From: Pseudomonas iridis
GTDB taxonomy: Bacteria > Pseudomonadota > Gammaproteobacteria > Pseudomonadales > Pseudomonadaceae
Direction: 5' to 3'
DNA: 64,000 bases
Assembly: GCF_017980685.1 (NCBI RefSeq)
Contig: NZ_JACXXO010000005.1
Span: 244,779 to 308,778, forward strand
The notes under the pieces were generated by a model. The model searched no databases. It saw nothing but the letters and a program-made list of their open reading frames with translations, and was not told the origin of the DNA. Both the position numbers and the translations under genes were made by a program. Each line of letters starts with the position of its first letter. Within the stretch, counting starts at the first letter, position 1. Below, in pieces: positions 24,457-32,795 of this stretch.

Positions 24457-26445
24457 ATGTCCTTGCCCAAGCATCATCTGGAATTGCTCAGCCCTGCCCG
24501 CGACGTGGCCATTGCCCGCGAGGCGATCCTGCACGGCGCCGACGCCGTGTACATTGGTGGCCCAAGCTTCGGCGCCCGCCATAACGCATGCAACGAAGTG
24601 AGCGAGATCGCCGAGTTGGTGGAGTTCGCCCGCAAATATCATGCGCGCATCTTCACCACCATCAACACGATCCTGCACGACAACGAACTGGAGCCGGCGC
24701 GCAAGCTGATCCATCAGTTGTACGACGCCGGGGTCGATGCATTGATCGTCCAGGATCTGGGTGTGATGGAGCTGGACATTCCGCCGATCGAGTTGCACGC
24801 CTCGACCCAGACCGACATTCGTACGCTTGAACGGGCGAAGTTCCTCGATCAGGCCGGCTTCTCGCAATTGGTGCTGGCTCGCGAACTCAATCTGCAGGAA
24901 ATCCGCGCGATCGCCGATGAAACCGACGCCGCCGTCGAGTTCTTCATTCACGGCGCGTTGTGCGTGGCGTTCTCCGGTCAGTGCAACATTTCCCACGCGC
25001 AGACCGGGCGCAGCGCCAACCGTGGCGATTGCTCCCAGGCCTGTCGCTTGCCGTACACCCTTAAAGACGAAAAGGGTGGCGTGATCGCCTACGAGAAACA
25101 CCTGCTGTCGATGAAGGACAACAACCAGAGCGCCAACATCCGCGCCCTGGTCGAAGCCGGTGTGCGCTCGTTCAAGATCGAAGGTCGCTACAAAGACATG
25201 GGCTACGTGAAGAACATCACCGCCTATTACCGTCAGCGCCTCGACGACGTGCTCGAAGATCGCCCGGACCTGGCCCGCGCTTCCAGCGGCCGCACCGCGC
25301 ACTTCTTCGTGCCCGATCCGGAAAAAACCTTCCACCGCGGCAGCACCGATTACTTCGTGACTGATCGCAAGATCGACATCGGCGCCTTCGATTCGCCGAC
25401 CTTTACCGGTTTGCCGGTGGGCACGGTCGAGAAAGTCGGCAAGCGTGACATGCAGGTCGTGACCCACGAACCGCTGTCCAACGGCGACGGTCTGAACGTA
25501 CTGGTCAAGCGTGAAGTGGTCGGTTTCCGCGCCAACATCGCCGAGCCTAAAGGCGAGTTCGAAGAAGACGGCGAGAAGCGTTACCGCTACCGCGTCGAGC
25601 CCAACGAAATGCCGGAAGGCCTGTACAAACTGCGTCCGAACCACCCGTTGAATCGCAACCTCGATCACAACTGGCAGCAGGCGCTGCAAAAAACCTCTTC
25701 CGAGCGTCGCGTGGCCCTGAGCTGGGCTGCACGTCTGCGTGAAGAGCAGCTGGAAGTCACCGCCACCAGTGAAGAAGGCATCAGCGCCAGCGTCACCCTG
25801 AACGGTCCGTTTGGCGTTGCCAACAAACCTGAGCAGGCACTGGAGCAGTTGCGCGATTTGCTCGGCCAACTCGGCACCACGCAGTACCACGCCACCGACA
25901 TCAAACTCGATGCGCCACAGGCATTCTTCATCCCTAACTCGCAGCTCAAATCCCTGCGCCGTGAAGTGATCGAAGCGCTGACCGCTGCCCGCGTTGCCGC
26001 TCATCCGCGCGGCGGCCGCAAAGCCGAAACCACGCCGCCACCGGTGTACCCGGATTCGCACCTGACGTTCCTCGCCAACGTCTACAACCAGAAAGCGCGC
26101 GACTTCTACCATCGTCACGGCGTGAAGCTGATCGACGCGGCGTACGAAGCGCACGAAGAAGCAGGCGAAGTGCCGGTGATGATCACCAAACATTGTCTGC
26201 GTTTCTCCTTCAACCTGTGCCCGAAACAGGCCAAAGGCGTGACCGGCGTGCGTACCAAAGTCGCGCCGATGCAGTTGATCCACGGCGATGAAGTGCTGAC
26301 GCTGAAGTTCGACTGCAAGCCGTGCGAGATGCACATCATCGGCAAAATGAAAGGCCACATCCTCAACCTGCCGCAACTGGGCAGCGTGGTGGGCCACATC
26401 AGCCCTGAAGACCTGATGAAAACCATCCCGCGCGCACCGCACTGA
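24457..26445 (+). CDS. rlhA: U32-family 23S rRNA C2501 hydroxylase RlhA
   Basis: The 662-residue protein is a peptidase-U32-like enzyme matching E. coli RlhA/YdcP (about 650 residues), which makes 5-hydroxycytidine at 23S rRNA C2501. The N-terminus (HHLELLSPARDVAIAREAIL, then HGADAVYIGGPSFGAR) and the cysteine cluster (FIHGALCVAFSGQCNISHAQ and NRGDCSQACRLPY) are diagnostic of the U32 family and probably bind an Fe-S cluster. A further Cys pair lies near the end (FDCKPCEMHIIGK). The first ATG after the REPIN is used; the C-terminal domain is complete. It is monocistronic with a strong terminator. Confidence 0.9.
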   Translation: MSLPKHHLELLSPARDVAIAREAILHGADAVYIGGPSFGARHNACNEVSEIAELVEFARKYHARIFTTINTILHDNELEPARKLIHQLYDAGVDALIVQDLGVMELDIPPIELHASTQTDIRTLERAKFLDQAGFSQLVLARELNLQEIRAIADETDAAVEFFIHGALCVAFSGQCNISHAQTGRSANRGDCSQACRLPYTLKDEKGGVIAYEKHLLSMKDNNQSANIRALVEAGVRSFKIEGRYKDMGYVKNITAYYRQRLDDVLEDRPDLARASSGRTAHFFVPDPEKTFHRGSTDYFVTDRKIDIGAFDSPTFTGLPVGTVEKVGKRDMQVVTHEPLSNGDGLNVLVKREVVGFRANIAEPKGEFEEDGEKRYRYRVEPNEMPEGLYKLRPNHPLNRNLDHNWQQALQKTSSERRVALSWAARLREEQLEVTATSEEGISASVTLNGPFGVANKPEQALEQLRDLLGQLGTTQYHATDIKLDAPQAFFIPNSQLKSLRREVIEALTAARVAAHPRGGRKAETTPPPVYPDSHLTFLANVYNQKARDFYHRHGVKLIDAAYEAHEEAGEVPVMITKHCLRFSFNLCPKQAKGVTGVRTKVAPMQLIHGDEVLTLKFDCKPCEMHIIGKMKGHILNLPQLGSVVGHISPEDLMKTIPRAPH

Positions 26446-26517
26446 GTGGTCGGCGTGCGCGGTGCTTCGGCGCCGCGCACGCCTGCCCTGCTCCATTGAG
26501 GCCAGATTCGCAGGCAT

Positions 26518-26556
26518 AAAAAAACGCCAACTTCTTTCGAAGTTGGCGTTTTTTGA
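26518..26556 (+). terminator. Terminator after rlhA
   Basis: AAAACGCCAACTTC/GAAGTTGGCGTTTT with a TTTC loop and flanking A- and T-runs, so it can also stop minus-strand transcription leaving tRNA-Gln. Confidence 0.92.
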
Positions 26557-26560
26557 TAGA

Positions 26561-26635
26561 TGGCAGGGGCGGCTGGATTCGAACCAACGCATGGCAGGAT
26601 CAAAACCTGCTGCCTTACCGCTTGGCGACGCCCCT
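26561..26635 (-). tRNA. tRNA-Gln (anticodon UUG)
   Basis: A 75-nt tRNA on the minus strand. Acceptor AGGGGCG pairs with CGCCCCT, the D-arm contains GCCAAGCGGTAAGGC, the anticodon loop TTTTGAT gives UUG, the T-arm is GGTTCGAATCC, and CCA is encoded. Confidence 0.95.
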
Positions 26636-26952
26636 ACAGCACTTGTCAGCGGCTCCGTGAGGATCACTGCAAGAACGGGGCGCAATTTATCAACATTCGT
26701 TACGTTTGGGAAGCCCGAAATGAAATATTTTTTGTTTTAAAACAGCGACTTATTTTCTTGGCCGGATTTAGCCCAATGATCGGCCCGTTTGGCGCGTGTA
26801 TCACACTGTGTACATACCCCGCCGCGATACAGCGGATTTCAACATCGCCCCTCTTCGACACAGGCCAGATACGTCCCGGCGCTCAAATGCACTCAAGGTT
26901 TGACGGGTTCATTCGCAACCCTCAACCAACAGTTCGCACAGGAGACGTCATC
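26636..26952. other. 317-bp intergenic region
   Basis: It holds the promoter of tRNA-Gln (minus strand) near its left end and the upstream region of the hydrolase gene. No gene or repeat is seen. Confidence 0.5.
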
Positions 26953-27981
26953 ATGAAAATGGCACTGCACACCCGCAAAACCGCATTCAGACTTTCGATT
27001 CTGGCGCTGTCGTTGTTCGGCGCTTTGGGTACGGCTCAAGCCCAAACCGCAGAACCTGCGGCTGCGAGCTATTCCGCGCCCTCGCCGTTCGGTCCGCTGA
27101 AGCATGTGAAGGCGGGTGTGCTGGACGTCGCTTATGCCGAAACCGGTCCGGCCAACGGCCCGGTGGTGATTCTGTTGCACGGCTGGCCCTACGACATTCA
27201 CAGCTACGATGAAGTCGCGCCATTGCTCGCGGCCAAGGGTTATCGCGTATTGATGCCGTATGCGCGGGGTTATGGCGATACGCAGTTCCTCTCCAAAGAC
27301 ACCCTGCGCAACGGCCAACCAGCGGCGCTGGCCAGTGACGTCATCGACTTCATGGATGCGCTGAAGATCAAGCAAGCGGTGCTCGGCGGTTATGACTGGG
27401 GCGCACGCTCGGCGGACATCGTCTCGGCGCTGTGGCCGGAACGGGTCAAGGCGCTGGTGTCGGTCAGCGGCTACCTGATCGGCAATCAGGCGGCCGGGCA
27501 GAACCCGCTGCCGCCCAAGGCTGAATTGCAGTGGTGGTATCAGTTCTACTTCGCCACCGACCGCGGCCGCGCGGGCTATGCGAAGAACACCCACGACTTC
27601 GCCAGGCTGATCTGGCAAACCGCTTCGCCGCAGTGGAAATTCGATGACGCAGCCTTCGATCGCTCCGCCAAAGCGCTGGAGAACCCTGATCACGTCGACA
27701 TCACCGTGTTCAATTACCGCTGGCGTCTGGGCCTGGTGCAGGGCGAGGCGAAATACGCGGCGCTGGAGCAGAAACTGGCCACCGCCCCATCGATCAGCGT
27801 GCCGACCATCACCCTGGAAGGCGACGCCAACGGTGCACCGCACCCGGCGCCGGAGGATTACGCCAAGCGCTTTACCGGCAAGTACCAGTTTCGGCTGATC
27901 AACGGTGGCATTGGCCACAACTTACCGCAGGAAGATCCGCAGGCGTTTGCCAAGGCTGTGATTGATGCGGATCACCTTTAA
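26953..27981 (+). CDS. Exported alpha/beta hydrolase, epoxide-hydrolase/dehalogenase type
   Basis: The 342-residue protein has a signal peptide (residues 1-30, ending GTAQA) and an alpha/beta hydrolase fold. The oxyanion motif is HGWP (76-79), the nucleophile is Asp148 in GGYDWG rather than a Ser, and the catalytic His lies in GGIGHNLPQEDP near the end. An Asp nucleophile with a WG neighbour is the mark of epoxide hydrolases and haloalkane dehalogenases. AGGAGA lies 8 nt before the ATG at 26953; the open frame upstream runs through tRNA-Gln and is not coding. It is monocistronic. The natural substrate is unknown. Confidence 0.85.
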   Translation: MKMALHTRKTAFRLSILALSLFGALGTAQAQTAEPAAASYSAPSPFGPLKHVKAGVLDVAYAETGPANGPVVILLHGWPYDIHSYDEVAPLLAAKGYRVLMPYARGYGDTQFLSKDTLRNGQPAALASDVIDFMDALKIKQAVLGGYDWGARSADIVSALWPERVKALVSVSGYLIGNQAAGQNPLPPKAELQWWYQFYFATDRGRAGYAKNTHDFARLIWQTASPQWKFDDAAFDRSAKALENPDHVDITVFNYRWRLGLVQGEAKYAALEQKLATAPSISVPTITLEGDANGAPHPAPEDYAKRFTGKYQFRLINGGIGHNLPQEDPQAFAKAVIDADHL

Positions 27982-28003
27982 AAGTCTTCCCCTACCCGCA
28001 CAA

Positions 28004-28036
28004 AAAAGCAGTCAACCGCTCAGGCTGACTGCTTAA
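28004..28036. terminator. Terminator between hydrolase and DUF6124 gene
   Basis: AAGCAGTCA/TGACTGCTT stem. On the minus strand it is followed by TTTTTTG, so it mainly serves the gene ending at 28053, and possibly both. Confidence 0.8.
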
Positions 28037-28052
28037 TGGCTAACGTGCGTGA

Positions 28053-28412
28053 TTACTCCGTTGGCACAACGATATCCAACGCCTTGTTGACCGCCAACTC
28101 TCCCAACATGACCACTTGCGCGATACCCAACAAGGTATGGCGGTTCGACCCTTCCAGCAGCCCTGCAAAATTACCGAGCATGACCGTGGCAGACGCTAAA
28201 GAGCCGCTGGCATTGGTCAGCAAAGACTCGGCGTCGGACTGCGGGTTGACCATGAACATAGTGCTGGGCGTATAGGGTGTTGCCATGATCCCGGCAGCTG
28301 GCAGCAGGTAATGGTCAAGCGCACGCTCTGCCGCTTCGTGGAGTTTTCTTGAGTTGGGTGATACGTACGGCGATGCCGGATCTGTGACGGGTGGTTCGGG
28401 TGTCTTGGACAT
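28053..28412 (-). CDS. DUF6124-family protein (first of tandem pair)
   Basis: The 119-residue cytoplasmic protein begins MSKTPEPPVTDPASPYVSPN and contains KLHEAAERALDHYLLP, then DAESLLTNASGSLASATVML and a C-terminal helix HTLLGIAQVVMLGELAVNKA. I associate this layout with DUF6124, a Pseudomonas family of unknown function. GGAG lies 8 nt before the ATG at 28412. It is followed by its own terminator and preceded by a paralogue at 28518-28883, about one third identical by eye. Confidence 0.78.
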   Translation of the reverse strand: MSKTPEPPVTDPASPYVSPNSRKLHEAAERALDHYLLPAAGIMATPYTPSTMFMVNPQSDAESLLTNASGSLASATVMLGNFAGLLEGSNRHTLLGIAQVVMLGELAVNKALDIVVPTE

Positions 28413-28517
28413 CAGCTGAAACTCCATAAGAGCCAGAAAGCCTGAAGCGTTACGATCGCGACCGTAGACGCTTGTGTGCAGTGAGGGAGCAAGCCCCCTC
28501 TCTCATCCGCATAGTGA

Positions 28518-28883
28518 CTATTGCGGCAAGCGCTGGTTATCCAGGATTCGCCCGACCACCAGTTCGCTGAGCATGATCACCTGCTGCAGCACCAGCATCT
28601 TTTTGCGATACGGCCCCTCCATCAACTCGGCGAACTCACGCGCCATGTCACTGGCGGACGACAAGGTTTCGTAGGCCTCGACGAGCAGCGTTTCGTCATC
28701 CACCGTGGGGTCGATGAGGTAGATTCGGCCGGTCTTGCGTGTGGGGATTGAAGTCTTCAATGCCGAGGGATTGAGATAGAAGTTGATCGCGCGTTCTGTT
28801 GCCTCTTTGATGTTTTGAGGTTCGAGCGCGGCGTCGTAGGGGATTGGATCGGTTTCTGGCGGGTTGGGCGTGATTTTGAACAT
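28518..28883 (-). CDS. DUF6124-family protein (second of tandem pair)
   Basis: The 121-residue protein begins MFKITPNPPETDPIPYDAAL and shows the same elements as its neighbour: IKEATERAINFYLNP, then DDETLLVEAYETLSSASDMA and the closing helix MLVLQQVIMLSELVVGRIL. GGAATT precedes the ATG. The gap between the two copies is 105 bp, so they may be co-transcribed. Family members are usually found as multiple divergent copies; no function is known to me. Confidence 0.78.
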   Translation of the reverse strand: MFKITPNPPETDPIPYDAALEPQNIKEATERAINFYLNPSALKTSIPTRKTGRIYLIDPTVDDETLLVEAYETLSSASDMAREFAELMEGPYRKKMLVLQQVIMLSELVVGRILDNQRLPQ

Positions 28884-29247
28884 TGTCTAATTCCAAAAGT
28901 AGGGCCGCATCCTTTCTCTACTAAAAGAAGGGAGGCAGCTGTGCGCAGGTTAGTAGACCGGTGGAATTAGCAAAACCGGCGCGCCCGAGAGCGCCCTGCG
29001 CACAACCACCATCAAGTGCAGGAATAGGCATGCCTGACTGAATGGAACTCGTGCGCTTACTAATACCAAACGGGCTACTAAACCCGACCACTGATAGGCA
29101 GTGGCAGGTAAACGATAGAGTCCGAGGGCAAAGCGCACAAGCCGGCGGATTCTGGCGTATGCGTAGGTAAAGGCACAAGGTTTTGTAGCCTTTATGGCGT
29201 AACAGTTGGTGTAAGTTAAACGTGCGTGCGGGGTGGTGTTTAGAAGA
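28884..29247. other. 364-bp intergenic region
   Basis: No gene supported. Long frames on the minus strand lack ribosome sites and protein-like sequence. Confidence 0.5.
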
Positions 29248-29656
29248 GCCCCTCACCCTAGCCCTCTCCCGGAGGGAGAGGGCACTGACCGTGCGATGCT
29301 TCAGAAATACGTCGACCTGACAGTGCAATGCCGAATCCATAATCGACCTGAAAGTGCACTGCCGAATCCATGATCGACATTGCAGCGCTGCGCCGAATCC
29401 ATAATCGACTCGGTCCTTCAGGTCGATGTATGACGCAAGACATCTCGGTCGGCCCCCTCTACCTCTGGGCGGTCCGACGTTTCGGGAGGGCTGGGGTGAG
29501 GGAAATTGGTCTACAGTTAAATCTCCATCAACTTCACAAGGATCGTGAAGCATGCACAATCGCCCCACCCTCGCCCAATTCGCCCGTCATTTGCGTACCA
29601 ATCAAACTGATTGCGAACACCTGCTCTGGCAAAAGCTGCGCGCCCGCCAAATCGCC
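29248..29656 (+). repeat. Segmental duplication, copy 1
   Basis: It starts with CCCCTCACCCTAGCCCTCTC, runs through the 31-bp repeats and the GACATCTCGGTCGGCCCCCT segment, and ends in the first third of the DUF559 gene. Copy 2 is at 29905-30273 and is colinear and mostly identical. Confidence 0.85.
29317..29409 (+). repeat. Three 31-bp tandem repeats
   Basis: Units at 29317, 29348 and 29379 share CTGA[AC]AGTGCA-type starts (the third is diverged) and the common end CCGAATCCATAATCGAC. There is no spacer between units, so this is not a CRISPR. Confidence 0.85.
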
Positions 29657-29920
29657 AACTTGAAATTCCGCAGGCAATTCCCCTGCCCGCCATACGTCCT
29701 GGATTTTTATTGCGTCGAACTGAAACTGGCCATCGAACTGGATGGTGGTCAGCACTATGAATCAGCGGGCGTGATTCACGACCAGCGCCGGACATTGTTT
29801 CTTCAGCGGCAGGGCATTGAAGTTGTGCGGTTCAGTAACTTAGAGGTGATTCAGCAGATGGGGGATGTGCTGGAGCAGATTATAAAGACCGCGGCGGATC
29901 GAAAAGCCCCCTCACCCTAG
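29552..29920 (+). CDS. DUF559 endonuclease-domain protein
   Basis: The 122-residue protein begins MHNRPTLAQFARHLRTNQTD and carries the PD-(D/E)xK-like core of DUF559, a relative of very-short-patch-repair nucleases: YVLDFYCVELKLAIELDGGQ followed by H, then RRTLFLQRQGIEVVRFSN. Acidic residues D, E and D in this segment would bind metal. AAGGA lies 9 nt before the ATG. The stop codon lies inside the CCCTCACCCTAGCCC repeat, so the last residues (APSP) come from the repeat. A truncated second copy follows at 30165. A DNA-processing role is inferred; the partner is unknown. Confidence 0.8.
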   Translation: MHNRPTLAQFARHLRTNQTDCEHLLWQKLRARQIANLKFRRQFPCPPYVLDFYCVELKLAIELDGGQHYESAGVIHDQRRTLFLQRQGIEVVRFSNLEVIQQMGDVLEQIIKTAADRKAPSP

Positions 29921-30273
29921 CCCTCTCCCGGAGGGAGAGGGGACTGACCGTGCGATGCTTCAGCAATACGTCGATCTGAAAGTGCAACACCGAATCCGCG
30001 ATCGAACTGACAGTGAACTACCGAATCCATAATCGACTCGGAGCTTCAGGTCGATGTATGACGTAAGACATCTCGGTCGGCCCCCTCTCCCTCAGGGAGA
30101 GGGCTGGGGTGAGGGAAAGTGGTCTACAGTTAAATTCCCATCAACTTCGCAAGGATCGTGAAGCATGCACAATCGCCCCACCCTCGCCCAATTCGCCCGC
30201 CATTTGCGCGCCCATCAAACTGATTGCGAACACCTGTTCCGGCAAAAGCTGCGCGCCCGCCAAATCGCCGAAA
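29905..30273 (+). repeat. Segmental duplication, copy 2
   Basis: Colinear with copy 1 from CCCCTCACCCTAG to GCCCGCCAAATCGCC, with one fewer 31-bp unit. Directly after, sequence jumps to another CTCTCACCCTAGCCCTCC block (30279), which suggests deletion of the rest of the second DUF559 gene. Confidence 0.85.
29976..30037 (+). repeat. Two 31-bp tandem repeats
   Basis: Units at 29976 and 30007 match the three-unit array at 29317-29409; the array is one unit shorter. Confidence 0.8.
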
Positions 30274-30290
30274 AAAGCCTCTCACCCTAG
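30165..30290 (+). pseudogene. Truncated DUF559 gene (second copy)
   Basis: The first 35 codons are nearly identical to the gene at 29552 (MHNRPTLAQFARHLRAHQTD, then LRARQIA), and the same upstream sequence with AAGGA is present. It then runs into EKSLSP and a TAG that lie in the repeat element. The catalytic region is absent, so it cannot be an active nuclease. Confidence 0.8.
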
Positions 30291-30400
30291 CCCTCCCGAC
30301 ACGTCGGACCGCCCGGAGGGAGAGGGAACTGACCGAGTTGAATGGGGGGCGCTACGCCGACTTGGGATATCGGGTGAACTCGGGTTAGTAACAGCTCGAG

Positions 30401-31426
30401 CTATTTGACCAGTCGTTTTTCCTTCGAAGGTCGATACCCGAAATACGAGCTATAGCACTTACTGAAATGACTCGGCGAAACAAACCCGCACGCCACCAGC
30501 ACTTCCACCTGCGACAGCTCAGTGTGTTGCAGCAAACGCCGAGCTTCGGTGATGCGCAACTCCAGGTAATAGCGCTGCGGCGTGGTGCCGAGTTGTTCCT
30601 TGAACAGGCGCTCCAACTGCCGCCGGGAGCGGCCGGCATAGACTGCCAGTTGCTCCAGTTCCAACGGTTCTTCGAGGTTGGCATCCATCAGCTTCACCAC
30701 TTCACGCAGCGGTGCGCTGACGCAGATGTTTTCATCAGGTTTGATCCGTCGATAGCGCGATTCCTCGAAGGCGAGGATATCCTCGACGCCCTCGACCAGG
30801 GCCTTGCCGTGGAGGTTCTTGATCCAGTCCAGTGCCATGTGAAACGCCCCCGACGGGCTCGATGCCGTGAGTCGGTCGCGGTCGATGACGTAGGGTTCGC
30901 TGCTGACGTGGGTGGTCTTGGCGATTTCGGTCAGTGCCGGGCGGTGTTCCGGGTGGATCGCGCAACGATAGCCGTCGAGCAATCCGGCGCGGCCTAGAAA
31001 CCACGCGCCATTCCACAAACCGGCGAGGCTGACACCGCGTTCAGCTGCTGCTTTCAACAGGCTGATGAACTCGTCACTGGCGCGCAGTTCGGTTCGATAA
31101 CCGCCGCACACCACCAACAAATCCAGATTCTGAAGTGCCGCCAGATCAATCCGCGCATCTGGCCGAATCACCAATCCCAGATCGCTGACGACCTCAGCTT
31201 CACTCAAGCCAAACGTGCGCGTAGAAAACAGCTCTGCGCGCAACAGATTGCTGGTGATGATCGTGTCCAGCGCCTGGGTGAAGGCCGGCAGCGAAAAGTG
31301 TTCAAGCAGTAAAAAACCCGCGCGTGTCACGCGGGTCTGGTCAGCGGATTGCTCATTCAGATAGCGGAGGTTTTTGCCCTTCATGCCTCCGCTGAATTGA
31401 CGTCGTTCGATCAAGGTGTGGTCCAT
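30401..31426 (-). CDS. GlxA-family AraC-type transcriptional regulator
   Basis: The 341-residue protein has an N-terminal DJ-1/PfpI-like domain (residues about 35-215: AGFLLLEHFSLPAFTQALDT, then LDLLVVCGGYRT, then GVSLAGLWNGAWFLGRAGLL) and a C-terminal AraC double helix-turn-helix (LEQLAVYAGRSRRQLERLFK and LSQVEVLVACGFVSPSHFSK). In the amidase-type domain the nucleophile position is not a Cys (GLWNGAW), as usual for regulatory members such as ArgR, CdhR and GbdR. Such regulators often sense amino acids or quaternary amines. The start is uncertain: 31426 has no good ribosome site, and an ATG at 31384 has GGAGG immediately in front. It is 85 bp downstream of the radical SAM gene on the same strand. 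Confidence 0.83.
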   Translation of the reverse strand: MDHTLIERRQFSGGMKGKNLRYLNEQSADQTRVTRAGFLLLEHFSLPAFTQALDTIITSNLLRAELFSTRTFGLSEAEVVSDLGLVIRPDARIDLAALQNLDLLVVCGGYRTELRASDEFISLLKAAAERGVSLAGLWNGAWFLGRAGLLDGYRCAIHPEHRPALTEIAKTTHVSSEPYVIDRDRLTASSPSGAFHMALDWIKNLHGKALVEGVEDILAFEESRYRRIKPDENICVSAPLREVVKLMDANLEEPLELEQLAVYAGRSRRQLERLFKEQLGTTPQRYYLELRITEARRLLQHTELSQVEVLVACGFVSPSHFSKCYSSYFGYRPSKEKRLVK

Positions 31427-31511
31427 CGGTCATGTTGTTATGCGCCGATAGTTGGCCTGAACCGCGCCGGAGTCAATCACGCCTGTTGCTACTGGGGCGT
31501 CCTGACTGCGT

Positions 31512-32672
31512 TTACAGCGCTGAAAAAAGCCCGGCGCCCACTCGCCCTTCCAGGCGACCGAAGAGCACGTAGTGCTGATAGCCGCTGGTGAAAGCGCCGG
31601 TGGAAACGGCGTGGCGCACGTCATCGTTCAGTTGAAGGTATTGGGCTTCATCGAAATTTTCGGAACTGACCTCGCCGGCCCGGCCGAGTTGCTCGCTATC
31701 AATCGGCAAACCCGCAATGGTGCGTTGCTGGAAATCGATCATGCGATTGATTGCATGACTTTCAAGCACGCCCTTGCCGGGGTACATCGCGTAGATGTGC
31801 ATCCCCTTCTTTACGCACCGATTGCACATGTCGACACAGTTTTTCTGCGTGTTTTTACGCGTCATCAATTCGTCGACATTGATGTCCAGATACTTTCCGA
31901 CCTGATATTCGCTTTGATTGAAGATGGTGCAGCAAAGCACTGTATTGCCGTTGCAGTCGATCACCAACCAGTCATCTTTGAGTGTGCACGCTTGCTTGTG
32001 GAAGTGTTGTACGACATTGACCAGATCATCGTAAGGCGGCAATGCCAGCCTTTTCAGGGTCTCGTGGTCAGTGTCGGTCACGGAAGGGTCGCGTTCGACA
32101 ATGGCCAGCGCCTTCTCCAGCGGCATCATCACGGAATAACCCGTGCTGAATGTAAAGCCGAGACGCTCACTGAACTCGCGCATCAGTGCTTCTTCTGCCA
32201 GGTTGTCCAGATACCGATGGTAATAAACCTCGACATGGGTGTTCAGACCATGGCGCTGCACGATTTCACTCAGCGTGATCATGTTCTGTTTTACAACTTC
32301 GATATCCCCCCCTACATGCCCCTTCGCGTAGGTCTCCTGGTAAAACCCTGACAGCGAAATACGGAAGAAACCCGGCTCGGCCAACAAGGCCTTTTCCATG
32401 TTCTTGGCCAGGTTCAGGTTAGTGCTGACGCCACTGTTCATGCCGGCCGCATTGATGATCTCGATGAACTCGCCGATCTTCGGATGCACCAAAGGCTCAG
32501 TCCAGTTGTAGAGAAAAATCGCCCGAACGCCTTCGCGTTTGGCCTTCTCGACGATCTGCCGGAACATGTCGAGTTGCATGGCTTTTTTGAAGTTTAGGTT
32601 TTCCGAATTGCCCATCGGGCAAGAGGGGCAGCTCAGATTGCAGGCGCCGACGATATCGATGTACATGTTCAT
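31512..32672 (-). CDS. Radical SAM/SPASM protein with C-terminal fused domain
   Basis: The 386-residue protein starts MNMYIDIVGACNLSCPSCPM; C11, C15 and C18 form the CxxxCxxC site for the radical SAM 4Fe-4S cluster. A SPASM-like cysteine region follows at about 265-310 (DCNGNTVLCCTIF, then NCVDMCNRCVKKG), usually holding auxiliary clusters. The last 45 residues (FDEAQYLQLNDDVRHAVSTG, then SGYQHYVLFGRLEGR) match a short motif found at the ends of some glycosyltransferases and large surface proteins. The modified substrate is unknown and no RiPP precursor-like frame is obvious next to it. AAGGAG lies about 11 nt before the ATG. Confidence 0.82.
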   Translation of the reverse strand: MNMYIDIVGACNLSCPSCPMGNSENLNFKKAMQLDMFRQIVEKAKREGVRAIFLYNWTEPLVHPKIGEFIEIINAAGMNSGVSTNLNLAKNMEKALLAEPGFFRISLSGFYQETYAKGHVGGDIEVVKQNMITLSEIVQRHGLNTHVEVYYHRYLDNLAEEALMREFSERLGFTFSTGYSVMMPLEKALAIVERDPSVTDTDHETLKRLALPPYDDLVNVVQHFHKQACTLKDDWLVIDCNGNTVLCCTIFNQSEYQVGKYLDINVDELMTRKNTQKNCVDMCNRCVKKGMHIYAMYPGKGVLESHAINRMIDFQQRTIAGLPIDSEQLGRAGEVSSENFDEAQYLQLNDDVRHAVSTGAFTSGYQHYVLFGRLEGRVGAGLFSAL

Positions 32673-32795
32673 GATGAGTAAAGCTCCTTGAGCTCAACGC
32701 TACTCTGGTCAACGCCGCAGGCTTTCGGGTTGCCGGATGTGTTAGTTATTTGACGACATTGAGCACGTCCAAGCAAAAAGCGCACCAGACGCCTG

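Noticed and set aside
24445..26685. 746-codon open frame on the minus strand
   Set aside because: It is antisense to rlhA. High GC leaves the opposite strand open; the translation is rich in His, Arg and Val runs and has no family features, and it continues through the terminator and tRNA-Gln.
28921..29568. 215-codon minus-strand frame across the repeat region
   Set aside because: It runs through the 31-bp repeats and hairpin repeats, lacks a ribosome site and has no recognisable domain.
29317..30037. Possible CRISPR arrays (31-bp units)
   Set aside because: No spacers between units, only two or three units per block, and no cas genes in the window.
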